64,000 nt of DNA from Paenibacillaceae bacterium (GTDB taxonomy: Bacteria > Bacillota > Bacilli > Paenibacillales > NBRC-103111). Of this stretch, positions 19,534-28,097 are shown one piece after another. Each line of letters opens with the position of its first letter. Within the stretch, counting starts at the first letter, position 1. The notes below the pieces were generated by a model. It was not told where the DNA came from. It searched no databases and saw only the letters and a list, made by a program, of their open reading frames with translations. Location of the stretch: positions 62,001-126,000 of the forward strand of contig JAQSYI010000005.1 in the NCBI GenBank assembly GCA_029256185.1, given 5' to 3'. The position numbers and the translations under genes were made by a program.

Positions 19534-20334
19534 TTACTCCTCTCCAATCTTTTTGAAAATTGTTAACCCGTATCCGATCGAAGCATTGCCGCCAATCTGA
19601 ATTATCTTAATCGCACCATCTATACTCGCTACATGTTTTTCAAATGTAGTTAAATCGCTATCGTTTTCACTTAAAACCCCAGTAAGAAAAATCGCTTCTC
19701 GTGGAACAAATTCTTCATACCACAGATTTTGGCTGATGCCGTTATTAAGAGAATTGCGTGCTATTACAGGCATTTCACTGAACAAAGTTCTAACCTCTAT
19801 ACAATCATCACTAAGTACGGCTAGAGTGTCACCAATCATTGTATCAGTATGTAAAATGCTTTTGTCAAAAAACTGTCCTTCTAAATTTACATATTGGCTT
19901 GCTTTCGAGCCTCTGTCTAGTTTTCGCGGTGTCCCAGCTTTCCCAAGCAACTCCTTTAATAACTCGAAAAACAAAGTGCCCTTACTGTTCAACAACAAAG
20001 AATTGTACAATTGTTCAGCTTGTTCCAAAATAGATGATGTTGTAGCCAAATAATATGGCTTATCCAAGCTCCGCAAAGGTAAAGCTAATAACTGAGCTGG
20101 CAGAAACCTTAAACTTCCATAAGAATTGGAATCCCCAAACAGGGGCTGCACATCCCCTGCTGAAGCTTGAGAGAAATATCCTCTTAACGCTCCTTTCAAA
20201 CTTGACGATTGAATCTGGGGATAATTCGTAATACAATCCCGCTGGACCGGCAAATCCACTACGCCATCCGTCGCTTCTCCAGTTCCCGCATGCATATTGG
20301 TTAATGTATGAATGAGATAGAAATGAGCTTTCAT
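19534..20334 (-). CDS. cmr4: Type III-B backbone RAMP protein Cmr4 (Cas7), target RNA nuclease
   Basis: A 266-residue Cmr4. THTLTNMHAG-like start (YLIHTLTNMHAGTGEATDGV) followed by VDLPVQRDCITNYPQIQSSSLKGALRGYF. The aspartate of VDLPVQR (D27) matches the residue that cleaves target RNA at 6-nt intervals in studied Cmr complexes, so RNA cleavage should be intact. GNASIGYGL is the C-terminal RAMP loop. The ATG at 20334 follows the cmr3 stop by one base; a GTG at 20346 is possible but too near the Shine-Dalgarno. Confidence 0.93.
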   Translation of the reverse strand: MKAHFYLIHTLTNMHAGTGEATDGVVDLPVQRDCITNYPQIQSSSLKGALRGYFSQASAGDVQPLFGDSNSYGSLRFLPAQLLALPLRSLDKPYYLATTSSILEQAEQLYNSLLLNSKGTLFFELLKELLGKAGTPRKLDRGSKASQYVNLEGQFFDKSILHTDTMIGDTLAVLSDDCIEVRTLFSEMPVIARNSLNNGISQNLWYEEFVPREAIFLTGVLSENDSDLTTFEKHVASIDGAIKIIQIGGNASIGYGLTIFKKIGEE

Positions 20335-20335
20335 A

Positions 20336-21427
20336 TTAATGACCACGCTCCCTAATTAAATGGCAATGATTGAAACCAATATTATGCAAGACACCGTAAC
20401 TTTTAATTTTATTGATTAAGGAAGTGGGGTCTTTCGTGTATAATACAGAACCGCGCTGGAGCAACTGGAATAGTTTATCGGTTCGTTTGTTCTTGCCTGT
20501 ATCTGAGCTTTGCAGATATCGGAACGGGACAAGACTAACGATGGATTGCTGGGCATATTTGTGTAAATCCTGGGAAGGCAAATAAGTATCGCTCAATAAA
20601 ACAATTCTGGATATAGAACTCGCAGCAGATAATAAATCCTTATGTTCACTCCACGAGTAATCATCAGGATCCATCGTACTAGCTTGACTATCATGTATAT
20701 GATAGGAATATGGCGTTCGCTCACCTCCAATAGGCACAACACCTTGATTATTCCAGGCATACGGTTCAGACAGGTGCATCCAGCAAGCAAAAGCAAGACT
20801 GGGGTCTTTCATTACGCAGAATTCCTGCTTATAATAATCTTGATCTGCAACATTCTCTCCACTCTCATTTTTCCGACTATTTAATCTTCTGATGCCGACT
20901 TGAGTGGTGCAACCAATTAAGCTGTCTTCCAATAGCATGGTTTTGTCAGGGGTAATCCACCCGGACCGGCACCCTTCTTTTGGATTGAATTTGTCAAACA
21001 GCAAAATATTTTGTTTTTCCATCGAATGTGCGGTCGCAAGTTCTTTGATTTGGTACTCGTAATCCAATGGCTTTGGAACCCAAAGCCTAGCTTCCTGCCC
21101 TTCCTTTACAAGCCATAGTGGTGAAATTGATTTAATGATCCCATAAGAAGCAGGTTCTGCTGGTTCAGAGATAAATGTAAAGCCATTGTTACCGATCAAA
21201 TGGTTAATCGTTTTCTTCTCATCTTCCGAATACCTTCGGTCTGCCCTTAGAGCCGGTAAAGCTTGCTCAATCAGAATCCTTCGAATGACTCCTAACAAGG
21301 TAGTTTGCTGTGGATAACGCACAGATTTCACTAAATAATTAACCCGCTCTCCATATCCAAACGAATGCATCCCACCAAAAAAGTATGGAGTCAACGGTTT
21401 AAATGTAACAAGGTAACGAAATGTCAT
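20336..21427 (-). CDS. cmr3: Type III-B RAMP protein Cmr3 (Cas5)
   Basis: A 363-residue Cmr3. It starts with VTFKPLTPYFFGGMHSFG and has PQQTTLLGVIRRILIEQ (the usual TtllG.lR), a tryptophan-containing PLWLVKEG, and the C-terminal LLQRGSVLYTK. It binds the crRNA 5' handle and docks Cas10. Its start overlaps the cas10 stop by 4 nt (ATGA). Confidence 0.88.
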   Translation of the reverse strand: MTFRYLVTFKPLTPYFFGGMHSFGYGERVNYLVKSVRYPQQTTLLGVIRRILIEQALPALRADRRYSEDEKKTINHLIGNNGFTFISEPAEPASYGIIKSISPLWLVKEGQEARLWVPKPLDYEYQIKELATAHSMEKQNILLFDKFNPKEGCRSGWITPDKTMLLEDSLIGCTTQVGIRRLNSRKNESGENVADQDYYKQEFCVMKDPSLAFACWMHLSEPYAWNNQGVVPIGGERTPYSYHIHDSQASTMDPDDYSWSEHKDLLSAASSISRIVLLSDTYLPSQDLHKYAQQSIVSLVPFRYLQSSDTGKNKRTDKLFQLLQRGSVLYTKDPTSLINKIKSYGVLHNIGFNHCHLIRERGH

Positions 21428-23097
21428 TGCTGTTCCCCCCTCATTTCTGTAAGGAGTTTGTCATAATCTCTAAATTCTACTTCGTATATGAATCTGACAA
21501 ACCGAAGGAATTGGTGCCATGCAAGCACTATCTCCTTGTTCAAATCGGTTTGTTGCTCCCTATCCAATTCCAAGTAACCTTGCCTGATTTCCTTCAGAAT
21601 CTCTGCAACCTCCAGAATGTAGTTCATTCTGGCATCGGATTGATCCAGCTCATTGTAGTTATTCAAAATAAAATGATCGAACATCGTTTTGAAATGTTCT
21701 GATTCCTGCTTCAACATGCCGTTGATTACTTCCTTGTGCTGTAAAACTTTATGTTGTAACGACATAACCTGTTCATCCTGCTTATTCCAGAAGGTACATT
21801 TCTTCAAAAACTCCCATGTCTTCTGGTCCGTATTCCTGATAACAAATTGACTGGCTTGACCGCTATGCGCAATAAGCTTAATAGCTGTGCGATCCTTGCT
21901 GCTTTTAAACGATCGCTTCGCTACATGAAATAACTGGTCCTGTGCTTCTTTCAATGCCTCATATAACGGATGCTTGCGGTATACAATACTAACTCCAAAG
22001 GAGAGAGTCGGTTTCGGTATCTCATCTTCATCCCAGTTAATATAAGTATTATCCATCTTCTCCGAAAACAGATTCTTGATGGCCTCGATAAGAACAATCA
22101 GATTGCCTTTATCATTGTTGCCATTGCAATATTCAACAGGAGAAAAAAACAACAGATCATCTCCACCTGCATAAATCAATAGCCCCTTGTGTTCCCGTAC
22201 CAAGTCTTTTGCCATAAGGGAAAACGATAATAATTGCTCGGAAACAGCCTTTACCTTTCCATCTAAATCTGGCGATATAGGAGAGTCGGTTAGCAGCTTG
22301 CCCAGCCCGTCTCCGTCCGCTTGAACAACCGCATAATAGTGACTTGATTTTCGAATCTTTAAAGTAGAGGAATCTCCACTGCACTTACAGGCATCTTCCA
22401 GTTCATACTCTCGATATGGTCCATTAGCAATATCATTCACGCTTGGAAAATGCCAATCCTTGTTAACGAAATAGGTTCCATCAATGATCTCATTCTTTAT
22501 ACCTTCAAAAAAATTACTAGCCTTCAATGCACGGTTTTGAAAAAAGTTGAAGAAGTGATATTCATAGTCATGATCCTTGCCAAAAATCTGTTTTTCAGAT
22601 TCATAATTGGGGTGCAACTCCAATGCATCCAGAACGAGATTCACCTGCTTCAGGCAATGCTCCGGCTCTGCCTCAACTTGCGCCGCGTATAGCTGCAGGT
22701 TGAATTTCAATTCGGTTAATAATTTGTAATATATTGAATCGTCTCGACTGTACCCCATCATTGAAGTAACTATCTCTTCGTATATTCGCTCCTTCGATCT
22801 TTGGAATCGGTCCAGATCTCCCTCTTCATACCTCCAGATTATTCGATCAGAATAACCAAAATGATATGAATGATCTTGTGACAAGCCATCGTGACTTTCG
22901 GGCTTGTAATAAGGAATAATAACATCCATAGGAGCTACATTTTGTTTCTGCCTCTCCTCAGCCATAAAATCTAATGTTAGTCGGGCAATATGAGAGAATA
23001 AATAACTGGACCCCCACAGTTCCCCTGTTTGTCGGGCAAGAGCCATTATTCGATAGATCGGCCCTATGGTCACACCTATATATGTTTCAGTTATCAT
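21424..23097 (-). CDS. cmr2: Cas10/Cmr2 without HD domain, cyclase-type palm intact
   Basis: A 557-residue Cas10, much shorter than canonical Cmr2 proteins, because the N-terminal HD nuclease domain is absent. The protein opens directly with IGVTIGPIYRIMALARQTGELWGSSYLFSHI. Palm 1 carries YAVVQADGDGLGKLL (DGDG at 261-264) and palm 2 YAGGDDLLFF (GGDD at 311-314). Known relatives make cyclic oligoadenylates or, in CorA-linked systems, SAM-AMP when target RNA is bound. The intact GGDD and missing HD mean the system probably works by signalling plus RNA cleavage, not DNA cleavage. It overlaps both neighbours by 4 nt. Confidence 0.93.
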   Translation of the reverse strand: MITETYIGVTIGPIYRIMALARQTGELWGSSYLFSHIARLTLDFMAEERQKQNVAPMDVIIPYYKPESHDGLSQDHSYHFGYSDRIIWRYEEGDLDRFQRSKERIYEEIVTSMMGYSRDDSIYYKLLTELKFNLQLYAAQVEAEPEHCLKQVNLVLDALELHPNYESEKQIFGKDHDYEYHFFNFFQNRALKASNFFEGIKNEIIDGTYFVNKDWHFPSVNDIANGPYREYELEDACKCSGDSSTLKIRKSSHYYAVVQADGDGLGKLLTDSPISPDLDGKVKAVSEQLLSFSLMAKDLVREHKGLLIYAGGDDLLFFSPVEYCNGNNDKGNLIVLIEAIKNLFSEKMDNTYINWDEDEIPKPTLSFGVSIVYRKHPLYEALKEAQDQLFHVAKRSFKSSKDRTAIKLIAHSGQASQFVIRNTDQKTWEFLKKCTFWNKQDEQVMSLQHKVLQHKEVINGMLKQESEHFKTMFDHFILNNYNELDQSDARMNYILEVAEILKEIRQGYLELDREQQTDLNKEIVLAWHQFLRFVRFIYEVEFRDYDKLLTEMRGEQQ

Positions 23098-24431
23098 ATT
23101 TTTGTACTCCTTGATTTGAACTGAACATCTTTTATCAAAAACGGCAAGTTTGCAAAATGAATATCTGAAGAAGCATGGGTACTGGTACCCTCTTTCCTTT
23201 TGATAAAGCTGCGAAGCTCATCCGAAAATTGCTCCAGCAACTTCTGCAAATTAAATTCTTCAGATTTGGGAGTACGCATATGCACTTCAGGCATATCGTC
23301 TTTCTTTAATCTTTCTATTCTAAAAGGATGATCAAAAATTTGTTTTGGCATCTCAGTAAAGCGAGGAAAAATGTACAATTGACCATTTATCGTTTTCAAC
23401 AGTAAAGGAGAGGCAAACCGATAAATTTTATCATTTTCTCCCATTGCACTTGTGTATTTAACAGTTATTTCCGATAATTTTTCTGATCGAAATTCAATAT
23501 GATCTGTTATCCCCAGCATAGCTCTGGTATAACGAATTTCTTTGTCCTTAAAATGTCTAATAGGTTTCCTTTCTTTCTTTTCAAGAAGCTTTAATTCTTC
23601 TTTAGTCAACAAACTATTTTTGATTTTATACTTTTCATTACCAATATTCTTTTGAAACATATATTTCTTCATTAAAAATGACTGATAATATCTTCCGTGA
23701 TTTATACCAGATTTTAGCATCTGATATATTACATAGGAGTATCGAAATATGTTATCAGAATTACTTTCTGATTTATCGAACGATATTTTAATATAACAAG
23801 GTGCTATTTGTTCTATTGCTTCTCTGATAAATTCATCACTATAAAACTCAATCACTGTTTCTTTTTTTGTCGTCAGAGTGATAGGTGTAAACGAGCCAAA
23901 ACCTTTGGTTTTCCTTTTGCCAAATGTAGAGACAGCAAAGAACACAGGAGATACTTTCATTAACAGTGCTTCTACGGTTGTATCAAAACCGGAAAAGCTA
24001 ACAATAACAGTTGATTGAAAATCTGTCGTTTCAGTTAAAAAACATTCCGATGCTGCTTCCAGCCTCTTTTTTTCATCTTCTCCGTACTTGGCAGTTCCCC
24101 CAAAATAAGATGGGTAAAAACTTCTTTTCTTTTTTCCAATTTTTTCACATGTTGTACTTTCTGTACTAAGTTCTACTCCAGGGGCCAATTCTACCCGAAC
24201 CTTATAGTTCAATGCCTTTCGCTCATGCTTAGGGTCCACCAAAATACGGCGGATATCTTTTGTTTCGTCAATCAGCTTTTTCATTTCATCCTTATAATAC
24301 GTCCAGATAAACCGATCCAGCCTGGTTTTAATTTCACTGCCACGGAGCATAGCATCTGTTTCTACCATGCTATTACCTTGAAAATGCAAATAAGGTGTTA
24401 CCTGTTTTAGGTTTAATTGAAACCGAAACAT
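23094..24431 (-). CDS. cmr1: Type III-B RAMP protein, Cmr1-like (Cas7 group)
   Basis: A 445-residue RAMP protein. The start QVTPYLHFQGNSMVETDAMLRGSEIKTRLDRFIW fits the N-terminal strand and helix of a divergent Cmr1, and FGKRKTKGFGSFTPI is the glycine-rich loop near residue 174. By elimination (cmr2-6 are all assigned) it is cmr1, which binds the 3' region of crRNA. The C-terminal half is unusually long and basic and has no clear match. GC is low. It overlaps cas10 by 4 nt and follows the membrane-protein gene by 43 nt. Confidence 0.78.
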   Translation of the reverse strand: MFRFQLNLKQVTPYLHFQGNSMVETDAMLRGSEIKTRLDRFIWTYYKDEMKKLIDETKDIRRILVDPKHERKALNYKVRVELAPGVELSTESTTCEKIGKKKRSFYPSYFGGTAKYGEDEKKRLEAASECFLTETTDFQSTVIVSFSGFDTTVEALLMKVSPVFFAVSTFGKRKTKGFGSFTPITLTTKKETVIEFYSDEFIREAIEQIAPCYIKISFDKSESNSDNIFRYSYVIYQMLKSGINHGRYYQSFLMKKYMFQKNIGNEKYKIKNSLLTKEELKLLEKKERKPIRHFKDKEIRYTRAMLGITDHIEFRSEKLSEITVKYTSAMGENDKIYRFASPLLLKTINGQLYIFPRFTEMPKQIFDHPFRIERLKKDDMPEVHMRTPKSEEFNLQKLLEQFSDELRSFIKRKEGTSTHASSDIHFANLPFLIKDVQFKSRSTKI

Positions 24432-24474
24432 TAAAGATGCCTCCTATCATGCATATTCTCACATTGACCACAGT

Positions 24475-26196
24475 TTATTGTGGATACTTTTTGCTTTTGA
24501 ACTTGCCATAAAGCCACTTGAAGAAAAGAGATATTACACTCCCAAAAACATAAAGCAAAGATGCAAACACCAGTATGCTTAGTCCCCTTTGACCCCAAAC
24601 CAAACATTTGTCCCAATTTGTTCCAATTAAAGGCGACTTATCAACTGCCTCCCCATTCCATGCACTGCTCCAATCGTACTTTCCTATCAACAGATTTGCC
24701 CCCACAACACCCACGAATGTTGTCAGAATAGTCAACCAATGAATTTTTCCATTCTGCTTGATAGCTTCTGCTTGAATTATGCGTTGGTTAAGCTCGTTCA
24801 TATCTTGTTGAACCGAGTGGTGTAATTCTTGAATTCCCAAAACTTTCTGATAAAATTTCCATAGCTCCAGTCCCTGAATTTCATTGGATACACGATCAAA
24901 GAAGTAGTGTTGGTTTAGAAAATAGTATTGCGACAAAACGTTTTTGGCCACATTAATGAATTTTTTCTGCTCTAGAGAACGTATTCGAGCATATTGCCCC
25001 ATCAATTCTTGTAATTCATCCCGGTAATATAATTGCAGAAGCATAAATAGTAAGTAGTGTTTGCAATGATGCTGTATGAGCATGCTATTCAAATCGGTAA
25101 TCACCGATCCCTGTTGATTCTTATAATTCACCTCCTTAGTTCTAATCAAGGTGGTCGCACCATAATCAAGTCCCATGTAATAAGTTCCGTAGCATCTCCA
25201 TCGCTCATAGCTATGTGCTCTCACAAATGTTTCGTTAAAATCAGCGGTAGAGCCACTACTTGATTCATCACTATCAATACACAACAATTCGCTTAGGTCT
25301 TGAGTATTTAGTTCAGCATTCATTGGTTCGCTTTGCTGCTGCCCATGCTTCAACTCATACCCAAGCAAATTATGGGAAAAAGCACTAGATTCGATAAATC
25401 GATGGATGTTGCTGAGATAGTGGTCCCGAAAATTTTGGTAACATTTAAATTTCCTGTATGTTTCAGTTGAAATGTATCTGCTGGAAATAAAAACTTGATT
25501 AGGCAACATGCATAATGCCACATGAAACCAATCTGCAACTGTAGTATTCTTCCTTTCTTCTTGCATAATTAACTGTCTTTGATGCAAATAATAAGTAGAT
25601 TGTCCATCATATTTACTGTAATTACTACGGATAAGATTTGAGAATCTAGACCAATCTTGCAGCTCCAAGTTACCCTGTAATCCTTCTTCCAAATTTGTAG
25701 ATCGAGTTCCATTGGAATCAATCTTGACATTCTCATGTAAAGCGAATCTGTTCACCAAAAAACCATTTGTATGAGAGAATAAGAACACCTCACAACTTAA
25801 CCATTCCATTGAATAGGTCGCTATGACGTCTCCACTTTTTTTCTTGAAGCTTATATCTCTTTGACGTTGAATTACTTCTTTACGAAATGCCCGGAACAAT
25901 TGCCCTTCTCGCCTATCTATCAGATTGAATTCATCTTTGAAAAAAATTTCCTGAACGCTAGGATGAAAGTACTTCTCCAAATCCTGATCAGCAATAACCT
26001 TGTCTGCAGGAACATCAACGTACTGCGAAAAATAATACTCAGTTTTATCCTGCTGCTTACCATTATGAAATGAAACCCATTCAGAGCTATCTTCAAATAC
26101 ATCAATTAGCGATTTTTGTCTTCTACAGGCATTAAATAACCGTAAAGGATAAAATAACTGAATAACATTATGTCCAAGATTGATTTGTGATTTCAA
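24475..26196 (-). CDS. CorA-like membrane protein, predicted type III-B effector
   Basis: A 573-residue protein with a soluble N-terminal part of about 480 residues and two C-terminal membrane helices (about 486-505 and 538-562). A helical QQDMNELNQRIIQAEAIK stretch leads into the first helix, the layout of CorA channels. The first helix ends in VGAN (499-501 G-A-N) where classical CorA has GMN. CorA-like proteins linked to type III-B are known to respond to SAM-AMP made by Cas10. It begins the cmr operon, with a TTG start 8 nt after GGAGG. The N-terminal domain is unrecognised; another two-helix effector family is possible. Confidence 0.6.
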   Translation of the reverse strand: MKSQINLGHNVIQLFYPLRLFNACRRQKSLIDVFEDSSEWVSFHNGKQQDKTEYYFSQYVDVPADKVIADQDLEKYFHPSVQEIFFKDEFNLIDRREGQLFRAFRKEVIQRQRDISFKKKSGDVIATYSMEWLSCEVFLFSHTNGFLVNRFALHENVKIDSNGTRSTNLEEGLQGNLELQDWSRFSNLIRSNYSKYDGQSTYYLHQRQLIMQEERKNTTVADWFHVALCMLPNQVFISSRYISTETYRKFKCYQNFRDHYLSNIHRFIESSAFSHNLLGYELKHGQQQSEPMNAELNTQDLSELLCIDSDESSSGSTADFNETFVRAHSYERWRCYGTYYMGLDYGATTLIRTKEVNYKNQQGSVITDLNSMLIQHHCKHYLLFMLLQLYYRDELQELMGQYARIRSLEQKKFINVAKNVLSQYYFLNQHYFFDRVSNEIQGLELWKFYQKVLGIQELHHSVQQDMNELNQRIIQAEAIKQNGKIHWLTILTTFVGVVGANLLIGKYDWSSAWNGEAVDKSPLIGTNWDKCLVWGQRGLSILVFASLLYVFGSVISLFFKWLYGKFKSKKYPQ

Positions 26197-26480
26197 CGAT
26201 TATCCCTCCAGGCAGCAACATTCGTTTACAAAATGCTATATGTTTTACTTAATATAGTTCTTTTCAGAAAAACAATTGTTTATGGGGTTTATAATGTGCC
26301 GGCAAACGCTTGCCGCCTCCGACATGATAGATCGGCATAGTGTTGATAGGTTCAAAGGAACTAAAAGTTTAGGCTTTTCTCATCCTACTTTAGCTATACC
26401 CATAATGGAAATTACGATCCACTCCTGCATAATTCGACATATCTCTGGAACATCCTTCCTTAACAAAAAAATTCTTGGTG
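26197..26480 (-). promoter_or_regulatory. Upstream region of the cmr operon
   Basis: This gene-free stretch of about 290 bp should carry the operon promoter on the minus strand. I see AT-rich TATA-like stretches (ATTATAAA near 26291-26298 and TATATTAA near 26251-26258) and a small GGCAA-acgc-TTGCC dyad near 26301, but no convincing -35/-10 pair. Confidence 0.35.
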
Positions 26481-26483
26481 AAA

Positions 26484-26514
26484 AAGAAAAAGCCGCTTCG
26501 AAAGTGGCTTTCTG
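26484..26514 (-). terminator. Hairpin terminator between leader copy B and the cmr operon
   Basis: AAAGCCGCTT-CGAA-AGTGGCTTT is a hairpin. On the minus strand it is followed by TTTTTCTTTTT. It would stop transcription coming leftward from leader copy B before it reaches the cas genes. Confidence 0.65.
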
Positions 26515-26570
26515 AAAATCGGCTATTTTATTAGTGGTATTTATTAGATTCCTCTGCCGCGGAACATGCT

Positions 26571-26815
26571 GGTCACATTGTTACGACTTCGCCGGGTACC
26601 ACTAAACCTTTATACGGCAAGGCTTTTGGGGAACCGTTTTACCTTCTGCGGTTCTAGTTTTTTCGAGGATTGCTTTTCTGCGCAAAAACCCTCCGATCCT
26701 CGAAAGCTTTATAGACCAAAGCCACGTCCGTTCTTATTTTCCCACAGACTGGTATTCACATGCAAGAACTTATTAAGCCTATGAATTCAGCGTACCGTCT
26801 GCTCACACGGATGCA
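26571..26815 (-). repeat. CRISPR leader copy B with a remnant repeat and no spacers
   Basis: GGTCACATTGTTAC (26571-26584) is identical to the end of the array repeat, while the rest of that repeat is eroded. The next 230 bp match leader copy A: TTTTTTCGAGGATTG, GATCCTCGAAAGCT, a 22-nt run ending CCCACAGACTGG, TGCAAGAACTTATT and CTCACACGGATGC. The last block corresponds to the 3' codons of cas6 in copy A. The inverted repeat is kept (26661-26670 and 26696-26705). This is the relic of a second array that once flanked the operon. Confidence 0.85.
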
Positions 26816-26929
26816 TAGAAATTCGAAAAGGGGAAACAGACCGGTCAAGCCTACAGGTTTGGACTTACTGGAACGCCGCTGATATGATATAACCACAGGA
26901 ATAGTTCCACTGTCCCCAAACCTTACTCC

Positions 26930-26992
26930 CCCGCGGCTTCCCGCTCCTCTGTTTACAGCGGGTACGCCATGGCGGTCATCAGGCTGATTTCG
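26930..26992 (-). pseudogene. Fragment of an ASRT-family gene (3' end only)
   Basis: Minus-strand codons SLMTAMAYPL and stop match SLMTTMAYPL and stop of the intact gene at 28541. The similarity continues about 20 bp past the stop (ACAGAGG..CGGGAAGCCGCG). Nothing of the rest of the gene is recognisable. The region 26820-27110 otherwise holds no gene I can support. Confidence 0.6.
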
Positions 26993-27110
26993 ACCTGTAA
27001 GTCCCGGCCTTATCACAGCTTCTGTTATAGTGGCATGAAACGGCTTGGATAAGGGTTTTCCTATTTGCTTCACGTTATGCACCAGGTTTTATTGAGGAAA
27101 ACAACAAGTT

Positions 27111-27305
27111 TCACATCAATTTCACACTAAAAATCCCAGAGGGAACCTTTGTTCTATACTCACGCGAGTATGTTCCAAAACAAGGCATCTCATGATACAA
27201 TGCAAGAATTTCGGTATACCGAAATCCATCCTTTTGTGATCCGATCCTGATTGCCATCGCATTCGATTTGCTCAAGTCGATATTACGGATAAGCTGGCTA
27301 CGCAT
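27111..27305 (-). other. Small ORF of uncertain status, 64 codons
   Basis: The reading frame contains AIRIGSQKDGFRYTEILALY and MPCFGTYSREYRTKVP, which look protein-like, but I do not recognise it. The ribosome binding site is poor. It lies in decayed DNA, so it is more likely a gene remnant than a working gene. Confidence 0.25.
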
Positions 27306-27365
27306 CTACCACTCATAACCTGCTGCACAGCCATGGCCTAGTTAATCGCCATGCGTGATACACAT

Positions 27366-27396
27366 AAAAAAGCCTACTCTTATGAGTGGGCTTTTA
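27366..27396 (-). terminator. Terminator after the GNAT pseudogene
   Basis: AAAAGCCTACTC pairs with GAGTGGGCTTTT (one G-T pair) around a 4-5-nt loop, with A and T runs outside. It may act in both directions. Confidence 0.7.
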
Positions 27397-27946
27397 TGTA
27401 AATACATCATATCTCATGCTTAGATTTTTTGGTTCTTTGCGTTTATAGGAATTATGTTCATTAAAGCCGAATCCATTTTTTATGTAGAATTGCGGGGTTT
27501 CCGGATTATATTCAATGTCGGCATCAACTGTTATGAACCTACAAGCTACGCCTGATTCCAATAGTTCTTGCGCAAATCCAAGGGCGTACCAAAGCAGGTA
27601 GCAACCGTAATGATGCTCTTTGCGTTCGATATGCGTTGCCAGTTTGCCGACCTTTAAAGCCGGTAGAATTAAACGGGGTATCTATTCCTGCAGCAGTTTT
27701 TTCTTCTGGTTTCAGGAGAAAAGAATCCGTTAACAACGCGATATAGCCCAAAATAAAATCAGTTCCATTTTCAATGAGCAAATGAACAGAACTGATTCCT
27801 AATTCAATATATTTTCTCGCATCTTCCCTTAGGAAGTTGTCATAGTCCTCAATTCCGCTTTTGAAGAGATGGATAGGGTACTTTTCATTAAATGGAACCA
27901 AAGATACTTTCTCGCTTATCAAGTCATATTCTTCGACATAACGCAT
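27394..27946 (-). pseudogene. GNAT acetyltransferase (toxin-like), frameshifted
   Basis: The first frame reads from the ATG at 27946 through SVHLLIENGTDFILGYIALLTDS to about 27663. The rest continues in another frame (PALKVGKLATHIERKEHHYG...FYIKNGFGF), ending at the TAA at 27394. Joined, they make one GNAT protein of about 183 residues whose acetyl-CoA region sits at the junction (FPALKVGKLA is the expected text). A one-base difference near 27663 breaks it. It lies 7 nt after a small antitoxin-like gene, the layout of GNAT toxin pairs. A sequencing error or programmed shift cannot be excluded. Confidence 0.75.
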
Positions 27947-27953
27947 AGTGGTT

Positions 27954-28097
27954 TTATTTTCTCACTTTTCTTAATGATGCTAATGCAGACTTTCTCTTAG
28001 CCTGACTATCTGCCGAGTCTTTTTTTGATAAAGACTGCACCAAGTCGATGAGATCTTGTCCTTTTAGTACCGGAGTTGCTTTAATTGGTTTGGCCAT
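27954..28097 (-). CDS. Small antitoxin-like protein paired with the GNAT gene
   Basis: A 47-residue basic protein starting MAKPIKATPVLKGQDLIDLV, with a Lys/Arg-rich tail. AAGGAG is 9 nt before the ATG at 28097. Short proteins with an AKPI.ATPVL.G start often precede GNAT genes in Bacillota and are believed to be antitoxins; that role is inferred here from position. With the GNAT partner broken it may be a leftover. Confidence 0.6.
   Translation of the reverse strand: MAKPIKATPVLKGQDLIDLVQSLSKKDSADSQAKRKSALASLRKVRK

Noticed and set aside
26276..26515. Possible 79-codon gene between leader copy B and the cmr operon
   Set aside because: No ribosome binding site, no recognisable protein features, and its 3' part is the terminator hairpin.
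26585..26815. Leader copy B as promoter of the cmr operon
   Set aside because: A hairpin with a strong T run (26484-26514) lies between it and the first cas gene in the direction of transcription, so read-through is unlikely to be the main source of cmr mRNA.
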